DNA of 64,000 bases from CALGLS01 sp965222105 (GTDB taxonomy: Bacteria > Bacteroidota > Bacteroidia > Chitinophagales > Saprospiraceae), in contig CBDCTQ010000057.1 in the NCBI GenBank assembly GCA_965222105.1, positions 124,001 to 188,000 on the forward strand. Reading direction: 5' to 3'. A model generated the notes under the pieces. That model had not been told where the DNA came from. It did no database searches and saw only the letters and a program-made list of their open reading frames with translations. Position 1 is the first letter of the stretch, and every line of letters starts with the position of its first letter. Made by a program: the position numbers and the translations under genes. Shown here piece after piece: positions 54,591 to 62,976 of this stretch.

Positions 54591-55838
54591 TTAGTTTATT
54601 CGATTCCAGATATCTAAATATATTTTCCAATTACCGTCAATTTTTTTCCATACTATAAGATATTTCCCCTTCCAATAATATACATTCTCATTATTGACCA
54701 TTGAAATGCCTTCATAAGTGCCATAATCATAGGCCATGTCATCAATTGTTGTTATTTCATGAGGATGGGCTTTGTGTTCCAGTATTTGAACATGCTCTGG
54801 TCTTTTCCAATAATCGAAAAGTTCCTTTTCGCCCTTTAATATTCCATATCCATCAGGTAAAATCTTACCATCTGTAGTATAACACTCAATTAAAGATTTT
54901 GTATCTCCTGCAACATAAAACTTCGAAAAGTTCTTAATTATATTTTTTATGACCTCTATTTCATTTATGTCTCCATTATAAACAGGATTCTCTTTACTTA
55001 ACCCTTTTGTTGAATGAATCTTTTGGCAAAAGGCTATTATAGAATTGGCAACTAAATTTGGGCTGTCTCGATAGATATAGTGCCCAGAATTTTCAGCAAT
55101 TATTCCAATACGATTGTCGTTTTTTTGAACGAATCTATCATGACATGATTTTCTCAGTTCTACATGGTCTTCATTATTAAAAATATTCGGTGGATTCTCA
55201 GCTCTTAACGCCAGGATTGGAATATTTTCCGGAACTGAAATGTTCTTCATGTAATCAACTGAATTATGGAACGCAAGTGCTTCATAATAGAGTCCAGGAT
55301 TTGCCCCTTCCAGTTCACGAAAGAAATCTTCGGTAAACATTTCTTGAAATCCATTTAGAACATCCTCAGAAAAGAAACAAACATCATTGGCATCAATCAA
55401 AATGATTCCTTTTACCAATGAAGGATTCCTTGCCGCAAATAATTGAGAAATAAAGCTTCCATAGGAATGAGCAACTATGATAATGCCTTCTGAATGGCCT
55501 AATTGTTCGAGGCACTTCTCTAAATTAATTGTTGCATTTAGCACAAAACCTTGTTTCTTTTCTTCAAGTAAAGGATTGATGCTACTATTCCCATATCCAG
55601 CACGGTCATAAAAAATTGTTGTAGCACCGATCTTTGTATTAATCGAGTCAGCCAAACTTTCCCAAACCAATCCAGTATCCCCTCCGCCCGATTCAAACAA
55701 TATCGGAATACCATTTCCCTCATTTATTGAGAAATGCATTTCATGGGTTCCAATTTGAAGGAGGGTATCGAGAGTTTGACTTTTTCCATTTAAAGAAATC
55801 AATAGAAATCCTATGAATAATGTAATAGACTCTTTCAT
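54591..55838 (-). CDS. cassette gene, exported alpha/beta hydrolase with SnoaL-like domain
   Basis: About 415 residues from the ATG at 55838 (upstream starts at 55850 and 55862 lack a better signal). Signal peptide, then an alpha/beta hydrolase: oxyanion region 'ILFESGGGDTGLVW', nucleophile elbow 'VAHSYGSFISQL', acid in 'ILIDANDVCFFSED' or later, His in 'IAENSGHYIYRD'. The last 125 residues form a SnoaL/DUF4440-like NTF2 fold ('FYVAGDTKSLIECYTTDGKI'). Substrate unknown. Cores GTTAGGC (55889) and GCCTAAT (54584) define the cassette. Confidence 0.75.
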   Translation of the reverse strand: MKESITLFIGFLLISLNGKSQTLDTLLQIGTHEMHFSINEGNGIPILFESGGGDTGLVWESLADSINTKIGATTIFYDRAGYGNSSINPLLEEKKQGFVLNATINLEKCLEQLGHSEGIIIVAHSYGSFISQLFAARNPSLVKGIILIDANDVCFFSEDVLNGFQEMFTEDFFRELEGANPGLYYEALAFHNSVDYMKNISVPENIPILALRAENPPNIFNNEDHVELRKSCHDRFVQKNDNRIGIIAENSGHYIYRDSPNLVANSIIAFCQKIHSTKGLSKENPVYNGDINEIEVIKNIIKNFSKFYVAGDTKSLIECYTTDGKILPDGYGILKGEKELFDYWKRPEHVQILEHKAHPHEITTIDDMAYDYGTYEGISMVNNENVYYWKGKYLIVWKKIDGNWKIYLDIWNRIN

Positions 55839-55882
55839 ATTTACTTGCATTAATATTCTCATTTTAATTTTTGTCTACTTGT

Positions 55883-55971
55883 GCCTAACACTAAGGAATG
55901 TATATGTCACCCACGAAGCACTCAAACCAAAGCATACCCTGTCACAGGTGACATATACATTTCAGTTGAAC
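55883..55971 (-). repeat. attC-like site 2, GTATATGTCACC family
   Basis: Minus strand GTTCAACTGAAAT, stem GTATATGTCACC / GGTGACATATAC, ATTCCTTAGT and the GTTAGGC core. Same as site 8 with a few changes, and likewise follows unit A. Confidence 0.8.
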
Positions 55972-56020
55972 ACTCATGCCCTCAGCAGGCAATTTTACTA
56001 ACGATCCAGAGATTTTTCCC

Positions 56021-56204
56021 CTAAAGGTATTTTCCTTTTACGGGATCAGGTAGGAAAAACAAACCACTTTTAGTAAAATTCTGTTGTCATTCCCATGTCG
56101 AACCTGCACCGGGCACAGTTGAGCAGGAAAGGTAACGATAATTTGTCATATCTCCAAAATAGTTGCCGGAAATTGACTGGTTCTGTAACAGTTTTGTTAT
56201 GAAC
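56021..56204 (-). pseudogene. 3' remnant of the small lipoprotein gene beside unit A copy 2
   Basis: Same remnant as at 39683-39866, more decayed. Cut after GAAC (56201-56204) by the end of unit A. Confidence 0.55.
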
Positions 56205-57056
56205 AGGCATTACAGTATCAGGGCAACTATTCGTTACACCACCGATGGAGGGGAAAGGAGGCTTGAAAACAACGACAATTGCGGCGGCGGACGAGCCACA
56301 TTCCGCCGGGGAAGTCGTAGGTGTTTGATGTTTCTAAATTTCCAGTCAGGGTCGGTGGGGATTAGGAATGTCACAAAATCGTCTATCATTCCACAGTTTT
56401 GACATACGTTAACCGGCGCTCCGATCAGCTTTTCTATTATTTTTTCGGTCGACCGTTTCGGTGGTACGATAACTTTTAGTTGCGACTGAAGTAACCGCAG
56501 TTTTTTGCGCCAGGCACTCGACAATATTCCGTAATAACGCACCTTTTGAAAACCACTTGGCAGTAAGTGCTGCAGGAATCTTCTGATAAACTCAAACACA
56601 CCCAAAATCAGCGTTTCGATCTTTGGTTTTTCGTCGCCTTCCTGTTTTCGGTAGTCTTTGTAGGTTATTGTAATAGTATTGTTTTGTTGGTCTTCTATAC
56701 GGCTGTCCGCTATGGCTACCCGATGTACATATCTACCCAGATACTCGTATAGCTGAGCTACTCCTTTGGCCGGTGCTTGATTCCAAACTATCCAATCAAT
56801 TTCCTTCACTTTGCTAATCACCTTATTCACCAAGTCAAGGTCATCATATACCAGGTCGCCTTCGTTTAAAGACTTTTGCAAGAGTTCTAAATATATTTCC
56901 TTAAACCGGTCCCTAAGGTCGCTCGGATGTATCAGATAGTTCCATAGCTTTCCCTCTACCCACTGCCCCGTCTTCAAATCCACCCCTCCGTTTGGAACGA
57001 TGGTGTGAATATGCGGGTGATACGATAGGTTCTGACCCCAAGTATGGAGCATACTT

Positions 57057-58545
57057 AGGGTTTGCTCTTAAAAGGCGAAATTGTTAAGTCTTGCAAACTG
57101 GACGAGGTTTGTGATGAAGAGCGTCATGGTGATCCATGATTCAGAGGTGTCTTTGAGTTTAGCCCTTATCTGGTTAAGATTATAGCCCTGTTTAGCTTGT
57201 CCAATTTTACCTTCAATTTGATTTCTTTCTGCGTATTGCTTTTTCTCTTTTCTTTTTTGATAGGGCGTCTTTTTGGTTGGTCTTCCTTTCGGAGTAACAG
57301 TCATTTCAATACCCCGGTCTTTGCACCATTTGCGATTTTCATTGGTACCATAAATTTTATCTACCTGGAGAAGTTTTGGGTAATATCCGTACAAGGTTTT
57401 GTAAGCTTCAGTGTGTTTTATCAGGTCTGTACTTTCGCGGTAAGCATTCCAGTTAATTGTTTCAGTTTTCACAAAACCATCCATCAAGGCCAGTCCTAAT
57501 TTTGACCCGAACTCTACTTTCTTTCCCTGTTTGCCCCGAACAATGGGCCGGACATGAGGTTGGGTTATGCTAACGATCCGGTCATCGCAGCGGTTGCTCT
57601 TTTCATTGTACATTTGTCGCTGTTGATCTCTTAAGGTATTGATAACCCAAAATGTTCTCATCTGACTATATGTAAGTGGATTGTCATCCAACATATCCAG
57701 CATTTTGTTGATTGTCAGTATATTACGATCCACGCAATTGAGCATATAACGAATGGTCTTGCGCAAAGAGACTTTGTTTTTCTGGCGTTTTTTAGCCTCT
57801 GCCAGATATCGTTTGTGGGCAACTCTACGGTAGGTTCTGGGTTTGACTGTCAGGTGGTGTTTAAGAATTTCATACAGTTGATCAATTAACATTTCCGTTT
57901 TCACTCTTGCTTCATTCAACAAGCTCAAGTCATTTGGATACCTAATATATTGATCTGCAACTGTTGCATCCAGTTTTAGTTTTCCTTTATTGGGTAATTG
58001 TTTTTCAGTTGGATCAGGCGATGTAATTAATTTGTTGGGAAAACTAATCCTTATTAAAACATCTGTGAATTCATTGATCAATTGAGGGTCAAATTTTCTA
58101 CGAAAATCAACAAATGAATTAGAGGAAAACACAGGCTTTGCATGAAAAGTATCCAAGCCGCAAAATAATTGCATGTAAGGGTTTTCCTGAATAGATTGCA
58201 GGGTTTCTTCGTCTGATAAATTCAGTTTGTGTTTGATAATCAGGCTTGCGATAATAATCCTTGGATCAACACAAGGACTGCCTTTGAGTGCAAACTTTTG
58301 CTCCAGAATTTTTACCAGTTTGTCCCATGGCAGGCAAGCTCCCAGTTTTATCCATCTGTTATCCGGATCAAGGGGAAGTTGGTAAATATTGTTAAATTCG
58401 TCAATGGAGGCTTGAAATTGAGATGTATAATTGAGCATAATGCAAGGTTTTTGCCCAAATTTACAAAAAACCTTGCATTTAATCAAGTCTTTTTTTAACT
58501 TATTTTATTGATTTTCAGCTTGTTATGCCTAAAATAGCAAACCCT
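57057..58545 (-). mobile_element. IS5/IS1182-like insertion sequence
   Basis: 1489 bases, terminal inverted repeats AGGGTTTGCT / AGCAAACCCT, 4-bp duplication ACTT (57053-57056 and 58546-58549). Comparison with unit A copy 1 confirms the interrupted sequence. Confidence 0.85.
57068..58438 (-). CDS. IS5/IS1182-like transposase
   Basis: About 456 residues from the ATG at 58438 (MLNYTSQFQ). The N-terminal DUF772-like domain ('GSPCVDPRIIIASLIIKHKL', 'FCGLDTFHAKPVFSSNSFVD') precedes 'KLKLDATVADQYIRYPNDLS' with the first Asp, 'LQVDKIYGTNENRKWCKDRG' with the second, and a C-terminal 'YAERNQIEGKIGQAKQGYNL' with the Glu. It appears intact. Confidence 0.85.
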   Translation of the reverse strand: MLNYTSQFQASIDEFNNIYQLPLDPDNRWIKLGACLPWDKLVKILEQKFALKGSPCVDPRIIIASLIIKHKLNLSDEETLQSIQENPYMQLFCGLDTFHAKPVFSSNSFVDFRRKFDPQLINEFTDVLIRISFPNKLITSPDPTEKQLPNKGKLKLDATVADQYIRYPNDLSLLNEARVKTEMLIDQLYEILKHHLTVKPRTYRRVAHKRYLAEAKKRQKNKVSLRKTIRYMLNCVDRNILTINKMLDMLDDNPLTYSQMRTFWVINTLRDQQRQMYNEKSNRCDDRIVSITQPHVRPIVRGKQGKKVEFGSKLGLALMDGFVKTETINWNAYRESTDLIKHTEAYKTLYGYYPKLLQVDKIYGTNENRKWCKDRGIEMTVTPKGRPTKKTPYQKRKEKKQYAERNQIEGKIGQAKQGYNLNQIRAKLKDTSESWITMTLFITNLVQFARLNNFAF

Positions 58546-58913
58546 ACTTATCAATCCGGTTTTTATGCCAAGCTGCTCTTTGCACAACTGCTGCAGCGCC
58601 CGCGACGACGCCCGGAAAAGTATATTGTAACATACTTTTTTATTCTTCTTTGCCAACGGACGTAGCTCACTGGGAAGTGTAAATACAGTATGAAAATACG
58701 TTGTTGGAAGAGTGAGTTGAACCACCTTATCCAGCCAAATTTCCTTCTTGATGTTTTGGCAAATTGGACAGTACCGGTTCCCACAGGACTTATAAATAAA
58801 ATGACGATGATCACAACTCTGGCATTCCACCATCATCCCTCCCAGCGCCGGTGTGCGACATATCCGAATTGATCGTATAACTTTTATTGCTTGCCCACTT
58901 GGCTTAAAACGGG

Positions 58914-59810
58914 CTATAAACTCCTCTCCCCAGTCGCGGAAGAGTTGTCCGATTCGATATGTTTTAGCTTCAGACAAAGGTCGTCAATGGGATGGTTGAT
59001 CTGTCGGTAATGCTTATTACAAAGATGTATATATTGGGCCGTGGTTCGTAAATGCTTGTGGCCCAGTTGCTTTTGGAGGGTGAAAACGTCGGTTCCGTTT
59101 TCGAGGTGGTGGGTGGCATAGGAATGCCGCAAACCGTGTGCCGAGATCGAAGAGGGGAGCTGCCCATTTTTTACAGCGACATTTATCGCTTCCTGGGCAG
59201 CCCGGTTGCTCCAGCGGCTGCTCCGGTACTTTCCGTTGAACAAATACTTTTTTGGATGATAGTAATTCATATACGATTTCATCATTTCCAACAAAGAGTC
59301 GGGCAACATGACGTATCTGTCTTTGAGCCCCTTACCCCGTCTGACGTGCAGTTGCTTTCGATCAATACTGATATCCTCAATCTGAAGGTTGAGTGATTCG
59401 CTAAGACGCAACCCCGTAGCATACAAAAGAATGATGTAAAACTGATGTTTGAAATTGGGCGCTGCTTCGATCAATGCCTGTACCTCCTGGGTAGAAAGAA
59501 TCCGGGGCAGTGCTTTTTCTTTTCGTGGACGTGGGAGCTTATCCACATCCCATTCGCGGTCAAGTACTTTGGTGTAAAGCAATCGGATGGCGGAGTAATC
59601 GCCGTTGATGCTTTGCCAGCTCAGCCCTCGTCGCGCCCGGTAAAGAAGATACTGCCGGTGTGCATCGGCCTTGTCGAAGTCGGGATTGGCAGATTGTTTG
59701 AGGCACCATTTGTAGAAATTTCGGACAGCCCCAACATATGATTTACGAGTTGCCAGCGCATAGTTTGATTGAAGCATAAAGTCGGCGTACCGACGGATTA
59801 GTTTTTCCAT
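58914..59810 (-). CDS. tyrosine recombinase of unit A, intact
   Basis: 298 residues. N-terminal core-binding domain (to about 105), catalytic Arg in 'LYATGLRLSESLNL', Lys in 'GKGLKDRYVML', 'HGLRHSYATHHLENG', His in 'QLGHKHLRTTAQ', Tyr in 'AQYIHLCNK', ending 'INHPIDDLCLKL'. It overlaps the transposase gene of the unit. Such recombinase/transposase pairs occur in a subset of IS91-like elements. Closest of the local recombinases in length to XerC/D. Confidence 0.87.
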   Translation of the reverse strand: MEKLIRRYADFMLQSNYALATRKSYVGAVRNFYKWCLKQSANPDFDKADAHRQYLLYRARRGLSWQSINGDYSAIRLLYTKVLDREWDVDKLPRPRKEKALPRILSTQEVQALIEAAPNFKHQFYIILLYATGLRLSESLNLQIEDISIDRKQLHVRRGKGLKDRYVMLPDSLLEMMKSYMNYYHPKKYLFNGKYRSSRWSNRAAQEAINVAVKNGQLPSSISAHGLRHSYATHHLENGTDVFTLQKQLGHKHLRTTAQYIHLCNKHYRQINHPIDDLCLKLKHIESDNSSATGERSL

Positions 59811-59938
59811 GATGATATGTTTGTGGATTTGAAGTACTAATGTTATAGTACTTAAATCTACAAAACAGAATCGTGAAAATCAAGTGTTAAAATGTGGATT
59901 TTGTGACATGTAGGATTGTTGTTGGGGCAGGGTTCTTT

Positions 59939-60007
59939 GTTCAACGGCCCGCATAGGCGCAGGTGGCCCGTTTAGGGACACTTGACGACCTATGCATTAT
60001 TAGAGGC
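59939..60007 (-). repeat. attC-like site 1 (intron-free)
   Basis: Minus strand GCCTCTAAT, AAT, arm GCATAGG, inner GTGTCCC-TAAAC-GGGCCAC, arm CCTATGC, GGGCC and GTTGAAC core. 69 bases; the first site after the recombinase. Confidence 0.82.
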
Positions 60008-60015
60008 AGGATTTA

Positions 60016-60843
60016 TCACCTTCCTTCTAGTAATCTTTGTAACATTTCAACTTGATTATCTTGTATCACATCCAGCAATTTTGATTCTTCTAAATTTATC
60101 CGTTTAAATACCGTTGGTTCTTTTTTTAAATTAAATATTCCATCCTGATTTCTATCCAAACCAAATTTACCAAATAGTTTTTTCGATTTACTTGGTCTTA
60201 GTATTTGCAATGTCGAATAGTCTTCATTTAATTGGATTTTTGATAGTTCCTCTTTTGAAACGCTATAAACGAATAGTTCTTGCAAATCCTTTGAATTCAA
60301 AAATTTGTCTTTATTTGTATCTATACTTGTTCCAGTTATCAGTAAATATATTGAACCATTAATTCTTTCTACTCTATAATTATTGATACTTGTTCTAGAT
60401 TTGAATATTATATCGCTTTGATTCTTTTTTGCATTGTACAAAACTATATTGTTAAAAGTACCATCATTATATCTCCTATATTTTTTGTAATTAAAGCTAC
60501 CACTAGTCATCCCATTTATTATTCCCAGTGATTCATCAATTGATTCTAAGTCATCGAGATTCTCTTGAGTAACTGGTAAAATAAATAATTCGCTTACTGA
60601 GTCTATTAATCCAATTTGGTTAAAGGATATTATTTGTCTCCTTGTACTATCTTCTAATAATTGATTCGTTTCTTCTTGTGCTATTATCCCCGATGGTAAA
60701 TCATTACTATTGTATTTATATCGTCTGTATTCTTCATAAATCGTCCACAAGCCTCCTAGAAAAAAGAACAATATTAGCCCTGTTCCGGCAATTGATAAAA
60801 GCAATTGGTTATAATTTCTAATCTTTTCAAAGTTAATTTTCAT
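60016..60843 (-). CDS. first cassette gene, membrane-anchored protein with EF-hand-like loops
   Basis: 275 residues. One N-terminal membrane helix (about residues 13-34, 'QLLLSIAGTGLILFFFLGGL'), then a mostly soluble domain with two calcium-loop-like segments: 'DTNKDKFLNSKDLQELF' and 'DRNQDGIFNLKKE'. No family recognised. As the newest position of an integron-like array, it directly follows the recombinase gene. Cores GTTAGAGGC (60875-60867) and GCCTCTAAT (60007-59999) match. Confidence 0.68.
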   Translation of the reverse strand: MKINFEKIRNYNQLLLSIAGTGLILFFFLGGLWTIYEEYRRYKYNSNDLPSGIIAQEETNQLLEDSTRRQIISFNQIGLIDSVSELFILPVTQENLDDLESIDESLGIINGMTSGSFNYKKYRRYNDGTFNNIVLYNAKKNQSDIIFKSRTSINNYRVERINGSIYLLITGTSIDTNKDKFLNSKDLQELFVYSVSKEELSKIQLNEDYSTLQILRPSKSKKLFGKFGLDRNQDGIFNLKKEPTVFKRINLEESKLLDVIQDNQVEMLQRLLEGR

Positions 60844-60861
60844 ATACGTATTTTTTGTTTC

Positions 60862-60898
60862 TTCTTGCCTCTAACAAGCCAATACCCACCTCCCTAAG
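60862..60898 (-). other. attI-like junction between recombinase gene and first cassette
   Basis: Minus strand: recombinase stop, then CTTAGGGAGGTGGGTATTGG, CTT and GTTAGAGGC. It has a GTTRRRY-like core without a long hairpin, in the position of a primary recombination site. Called by position; no attI consensus exists for this kind of recombinase. Confidence 0.45.
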
Positions 60899-62035
60899 TT
60901 ACGAATATATCGATTCCAGCTGGATATCATCTATCGGACTCGCAATTTTTTTCAACTGATCCTGCGCCACATGCGTATAGATCATAGTAGTATCTACGTG
61001 CGCATGGCCCAATAACACCTGTATATAACGTATGTCAACTCCCTGTTCCAGCAAGTGCGTTGCAAAAGAATACCGTAACGTATGTATAGTAGCAAAATCG
61101 TCCACTCCTGCTCGCTGGCAGGCCCTCCTGAATATTTTTTGGATGCTGCTGGCACTATATTGACCTCCCGTTTGCCCCTCAAACAACCAATACTCCGGAC
61201 GATAGGCCTCAAGATACTTTTGCAAGATACTCACAAATTGCGATGAGAGCAAAGTATACCTGTCTTTTTTGTTCTTGCTACCATGCACAAATATTTTCTG
61301 CTGAGAGAGCTTGATGTCTTCTACCCGCAATCTGATCAATTCGCCCAAGCGTAAACCAGCCGAATAAATCGCCATTATGATCACCCGATGTTTCAGATTG
61401 GGTATCGCTTCTACCAGGCGCTTTATCTCTTCCTTGCTTAACACCTGTGGCAGCGATTGCCGAGGCTTGGGACGGGGCAATTCATACACCTCTCGCGGCC
61501 GCTTCAACACCTTTTCATAATAACATTTTATCGCATTGATCATCTGATTTTGATACGATTCGGAAATATGCTGTTCTTTTATCAGATAAAGCAAAAACGC
61601 TTTTATCTCTTCCACGCTGATCTGGTCAGGAGCCTTGTCATTGTAGTATAGCAAAAAACGGGTGAAACATCCCCGGTAACTCTTTAGGGTAGCATGACTG
61701 TATTGTCGCAGCCTTATCCACTGCTCCAACGCATCCAATGCCTGGTAATGCCTCGGACGTACCTTTTCTGCCCGCCTGCTCTGCCCTCCTTCCTTCTTCT
61801 TGTACACCACCGGCGGATACGTCGACTCCTCAAAACCTATTTCCAACTGATCTCGATACAACTTCCGAAGCTGTGCCACTGCCCAGGGATAATACATCAT
61901 AGAATAATGACCCGGCCCGTGTTGATGCACATGCTTTAGTTTTTCCACCTGCTCAACCCAAAACCTCGCCCCCTCCGGTATCTTGATCTGCAACCGATGC
62001 GGGTACTTTTCCAATATTTCTAAACGAACTTTCAT
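60899..62035 (-). CDS. tyrosine recombinase at the head of the cassette array
   Basis: 378 residues. Residues 1-95 are an extra N-terminal domain; 96-190 form the core-binding domain ('YSHATLKSYRGCFTRFLLYY'); 195-365 form the catalytic domain with R229, K257, H318, R321, H344 and Y353 ('IYSAGLRLGELIRL', 'HTLRYSFATHLLEQG', 'LLGHAHVDTTMIYTHVAQ'). The segment between about 283 and 300, where integron integrases carry an additional helix-containing insertion, is short, so it is not a canonical IntI. It has the same direction as the cassette genes, with the first cassette core 24 bases after its stop. Candidate cassette recombinase; it could instead be a stranded relative of the IS91-unit recombinases. 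Confidence 0.75.
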   Translation of the reverse strand: MKVRLEILEKYPHRLQIKIPEGARFWVEQVEKLKHVHQHGPGHYSMMYYPWAVAQLRKLYRDQLEIGFEESTYPPVVYKKKEGGQSRRAEKVRPRHYQALDALEQWIRLRQYSHATLKSYRGCFTRFLLYYNDKAPDQISVEEIKAFLLYLIKEQHISESYQNQMINAIKCYYEKVLKRPREVYELPRPKPRQSLPQVLSKEEIKRLVEAIPNLKHRVIIMAIYSAGLRLGELIRLRVEDIKLSQQKIFVHGSKNKKDRYTLLSSQFVSILQKYLEAYRPEYWLFEGQTGGQYSASSIQKIFRRACQRAGVDDFATIHTLRYSFATHLLEQGVDIRYIQVLLGHAHVDTTMIYTHVAQDQLKKIASPIDDIQLESIYS

Positions 62036-62047
62036 AACGATTTTTGA

Positions 62048-62130
62048 CAGTGTTCAGAAAAGTGTGTCAGTGGGTTGTTTTTCCCTTTAAGGGTAGGGTG
62101 TGGGTAGGAAAAGACACACTTTTTTGAATA
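62048..62130. repeat. terminal-repeat-like inverted pair near the recombinase start
   Basis: CAGTGTTCAGAAAAGTGTGT at 62048, and a near-inverse (GACACACTTTTTTGAATATT) around 62112-62131. The first 23 bases recur exactly at 62707-62729. Probably ends of a deleted insertion sequence. Confidence 0.5.
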
Positions 62131-62205
62131 TTCTCCAATTTTTCGTGCAAATTATAAAAAATACCACATTACAATCAACTGTTTTTCAAAGTTTTATAAA
62201 AATAG

Positions 62206-62272
62206 CCGTATTAACCGTTAAAGCTAACGGGTGGCTAATCGTTTATAATCGTTTCATTAACCGTTAATACGG
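62206..62272. repeat. inverted repeat CCGTATTAACCGTTAA upstream of the zinc-ribbon gene
   Basis: The arms at 62206-62221 and 62257-62272 pair at 15 of 16 positions, with further AACGG repeats between them. It lies just before the promoter of the next gene and could be an operator. Confidence 0.45.
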
Positions 62273-62282
62273 ATAGAATGGT

Positions 62283-62290
62283 TACCTTTG
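62283..62290 (+). promoter_or_regulatory. Bacteroidota-type -7 promoter element
   Basis: TACCTTTG matches the TAnnTTTG consensus, 25 bases upstream of the ATG of the zinc-ribbon gene. No clear -33 TTG partner at the ideal spacing. Confidence 0.4.
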
Positions 62291-62314
62291 TGCTATACGC
62301 AAAAAAAACATACC

Positions 62315-62689
62315 ATGAGAAGGAATCCCTGTCCCGTCTGCGGGAAAACAATTATAGGCCGATCTGACAAAAAATTTTGCAGCCAAAGTTGTAAAAACAA
62401 ATTCCACCATCCTTCCAAATCGGTTCATGCCAATGAAATCAAGCTCATCAACCGCTACCTCTATCAAAACTTCAAAATACTCCAACAACTTTATCAAAGC
62501 GATGGCAAAGCAAAGGTCCAGATCCCCAAAATCGTACTGGAAAAAATGGGTTTCCATTTTGACTATTGTACCGGATGCTACATCAACTCTCAGAAAAAAC
62601 TCTATCGCTATGTCTATCATTACGGATGGATGGAATTTTCTTCCCAAAATGTTTTGATCGTTAAAACCCAAAACAAAACAACCAGATAG
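62315..62689 (+). CDS. small zinc-ribbon protein, unknown function
   Basis: 124 residues from the ATG at 62315. The N-terminal zinc ribbon 'CPVCGKTIIGRSDKKFCSQS' followed by CKN is a motif seen in many short Bacteroidota proteins; the rest is a basic helical domain with 'VLEKMGFHFDYCTGCYIN'. Possibly DNA-binding. A decayed second copy follows at 62977-63234. Flanked by exact 23-base direct repeats (62048 and 62707), so this gene may have been moved as a block. Confidence 0.65.
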   Translation: MRRNPCPVCGKTIIGRSDKKFCSQSCKNKFHHPSKSVHANEIKLINRYLYQNFKILQQLYQSDGKAKVQIPKIVLEKMGFHFDYCTGCYINSQKKLYRYVYHYGWMEFSSQNVLIVKTQNKTTR

Positions 62690-62706
62690 AAGAAAGTAGA
62701 TTCAGG

Positions 62707-62729
62707 CAGTGTTCAGAAAAGTGTGTCAG
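62707..62729 (+). repeat. second copy of the 23-bp terminal-repeat-like sequence
   Basis: Exact copy of 62048-62070 (CAGTGTTCAGAAAAGTGTGT then CAG). With the first copy it brackets the promoter and gene of the zinc-ribbon protein as direct repeats. Between 62730 and 62970 no gene or other structure is seen. Confidence 0.6.
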
Positions 62730-62976
62730 CACGTTGAAAAAGCGTAAGGAAGAAGTCAGTCCAACTGAAGGGGGTTTCATAGTCCTTTCGGTAAGTAGTG
62801 GCGATTTTCAGGCGACTCTCGACGACAGCAGACTGCAAATCGTCTACCGGGTGGTGTAAGGGTTGAGTTTAAATTGGGGGCACCGATAGACTACGTGTGT
62901 TCATTGTTGTAAATCAAATTGTAATGTTATCACTCACCGCTCATCAAAACTATTTTCTATACACCGGTCCGTGTGA

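Larger units (their letters stand above)
56234..58977 (-). pseudogene. IS91-family transposase of unit A copy 2, interrupted
   Basis: The N-terminal part (58977 to about 58550) has the zinc-binding region, and the C-terminal part (57052 to 56234) has HUH 'YHPHIHTIVPNGG' and tyrosine 'YLGRYVHRVAIADSR'. The insertion at 57057-58545 with duplicated ACTT separates them. Otherwise about 97% like the intact copy 1. Confidence 0.85.
56205..59938 (-). mobile_element. IS91-like unit A, copy 2, carrying an IS5/IS1182-like insertion
   Basis: AGGCATTA end at 56205 to the core GTTGAAC (59945-59939). It has an intact tyrosine recombinase gene and a transposase gene split by a 1489-bp insertion sequence. 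A palindrome AGTACTA...TAGTACT (59833-59852) lies upstream of the recombinase start as in copy 1. Confidence 0.75.
24207..60875 (-). other. integron-like gene-cassette array with embedded group II introns and IS91-like units
   Basis: About 18 units on the minus strand. Each begins with a GTTRRRY-like core and ends with its near-exact inverse (RYYYAAC/T). Pairs seen: GTTAGAGGC/GCCTCTAAT, GTTCGCTTC/GAAGCGAAC, GTTGGCTGC/GCAGCCAAC, GTTGCCTGC/GCAGGCAAC, GTTGCAGGT/ACCTGCAAC, GTTATAAGC/GCTCATAAC, GTTACAGCC/GGCTGTAAT, GTTAGGC/GCCTAAT. Between units lie hairpins of 59-130 bases. This is the geometry of integron cassettes with attC sites. The array ends at the recombinase gene on the right and at a truncated intron beside the GspM-like gene on the left. 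Confidence 0.8.

Noticed and set aside
60899..62035. Calling the recombinase a standard integron integrase (intI)
   Set aside because: The IntI-specific insertion before the second Arg box is absent and the N-terminal extension is foreign to IntI, so only an analogous role is proposed.
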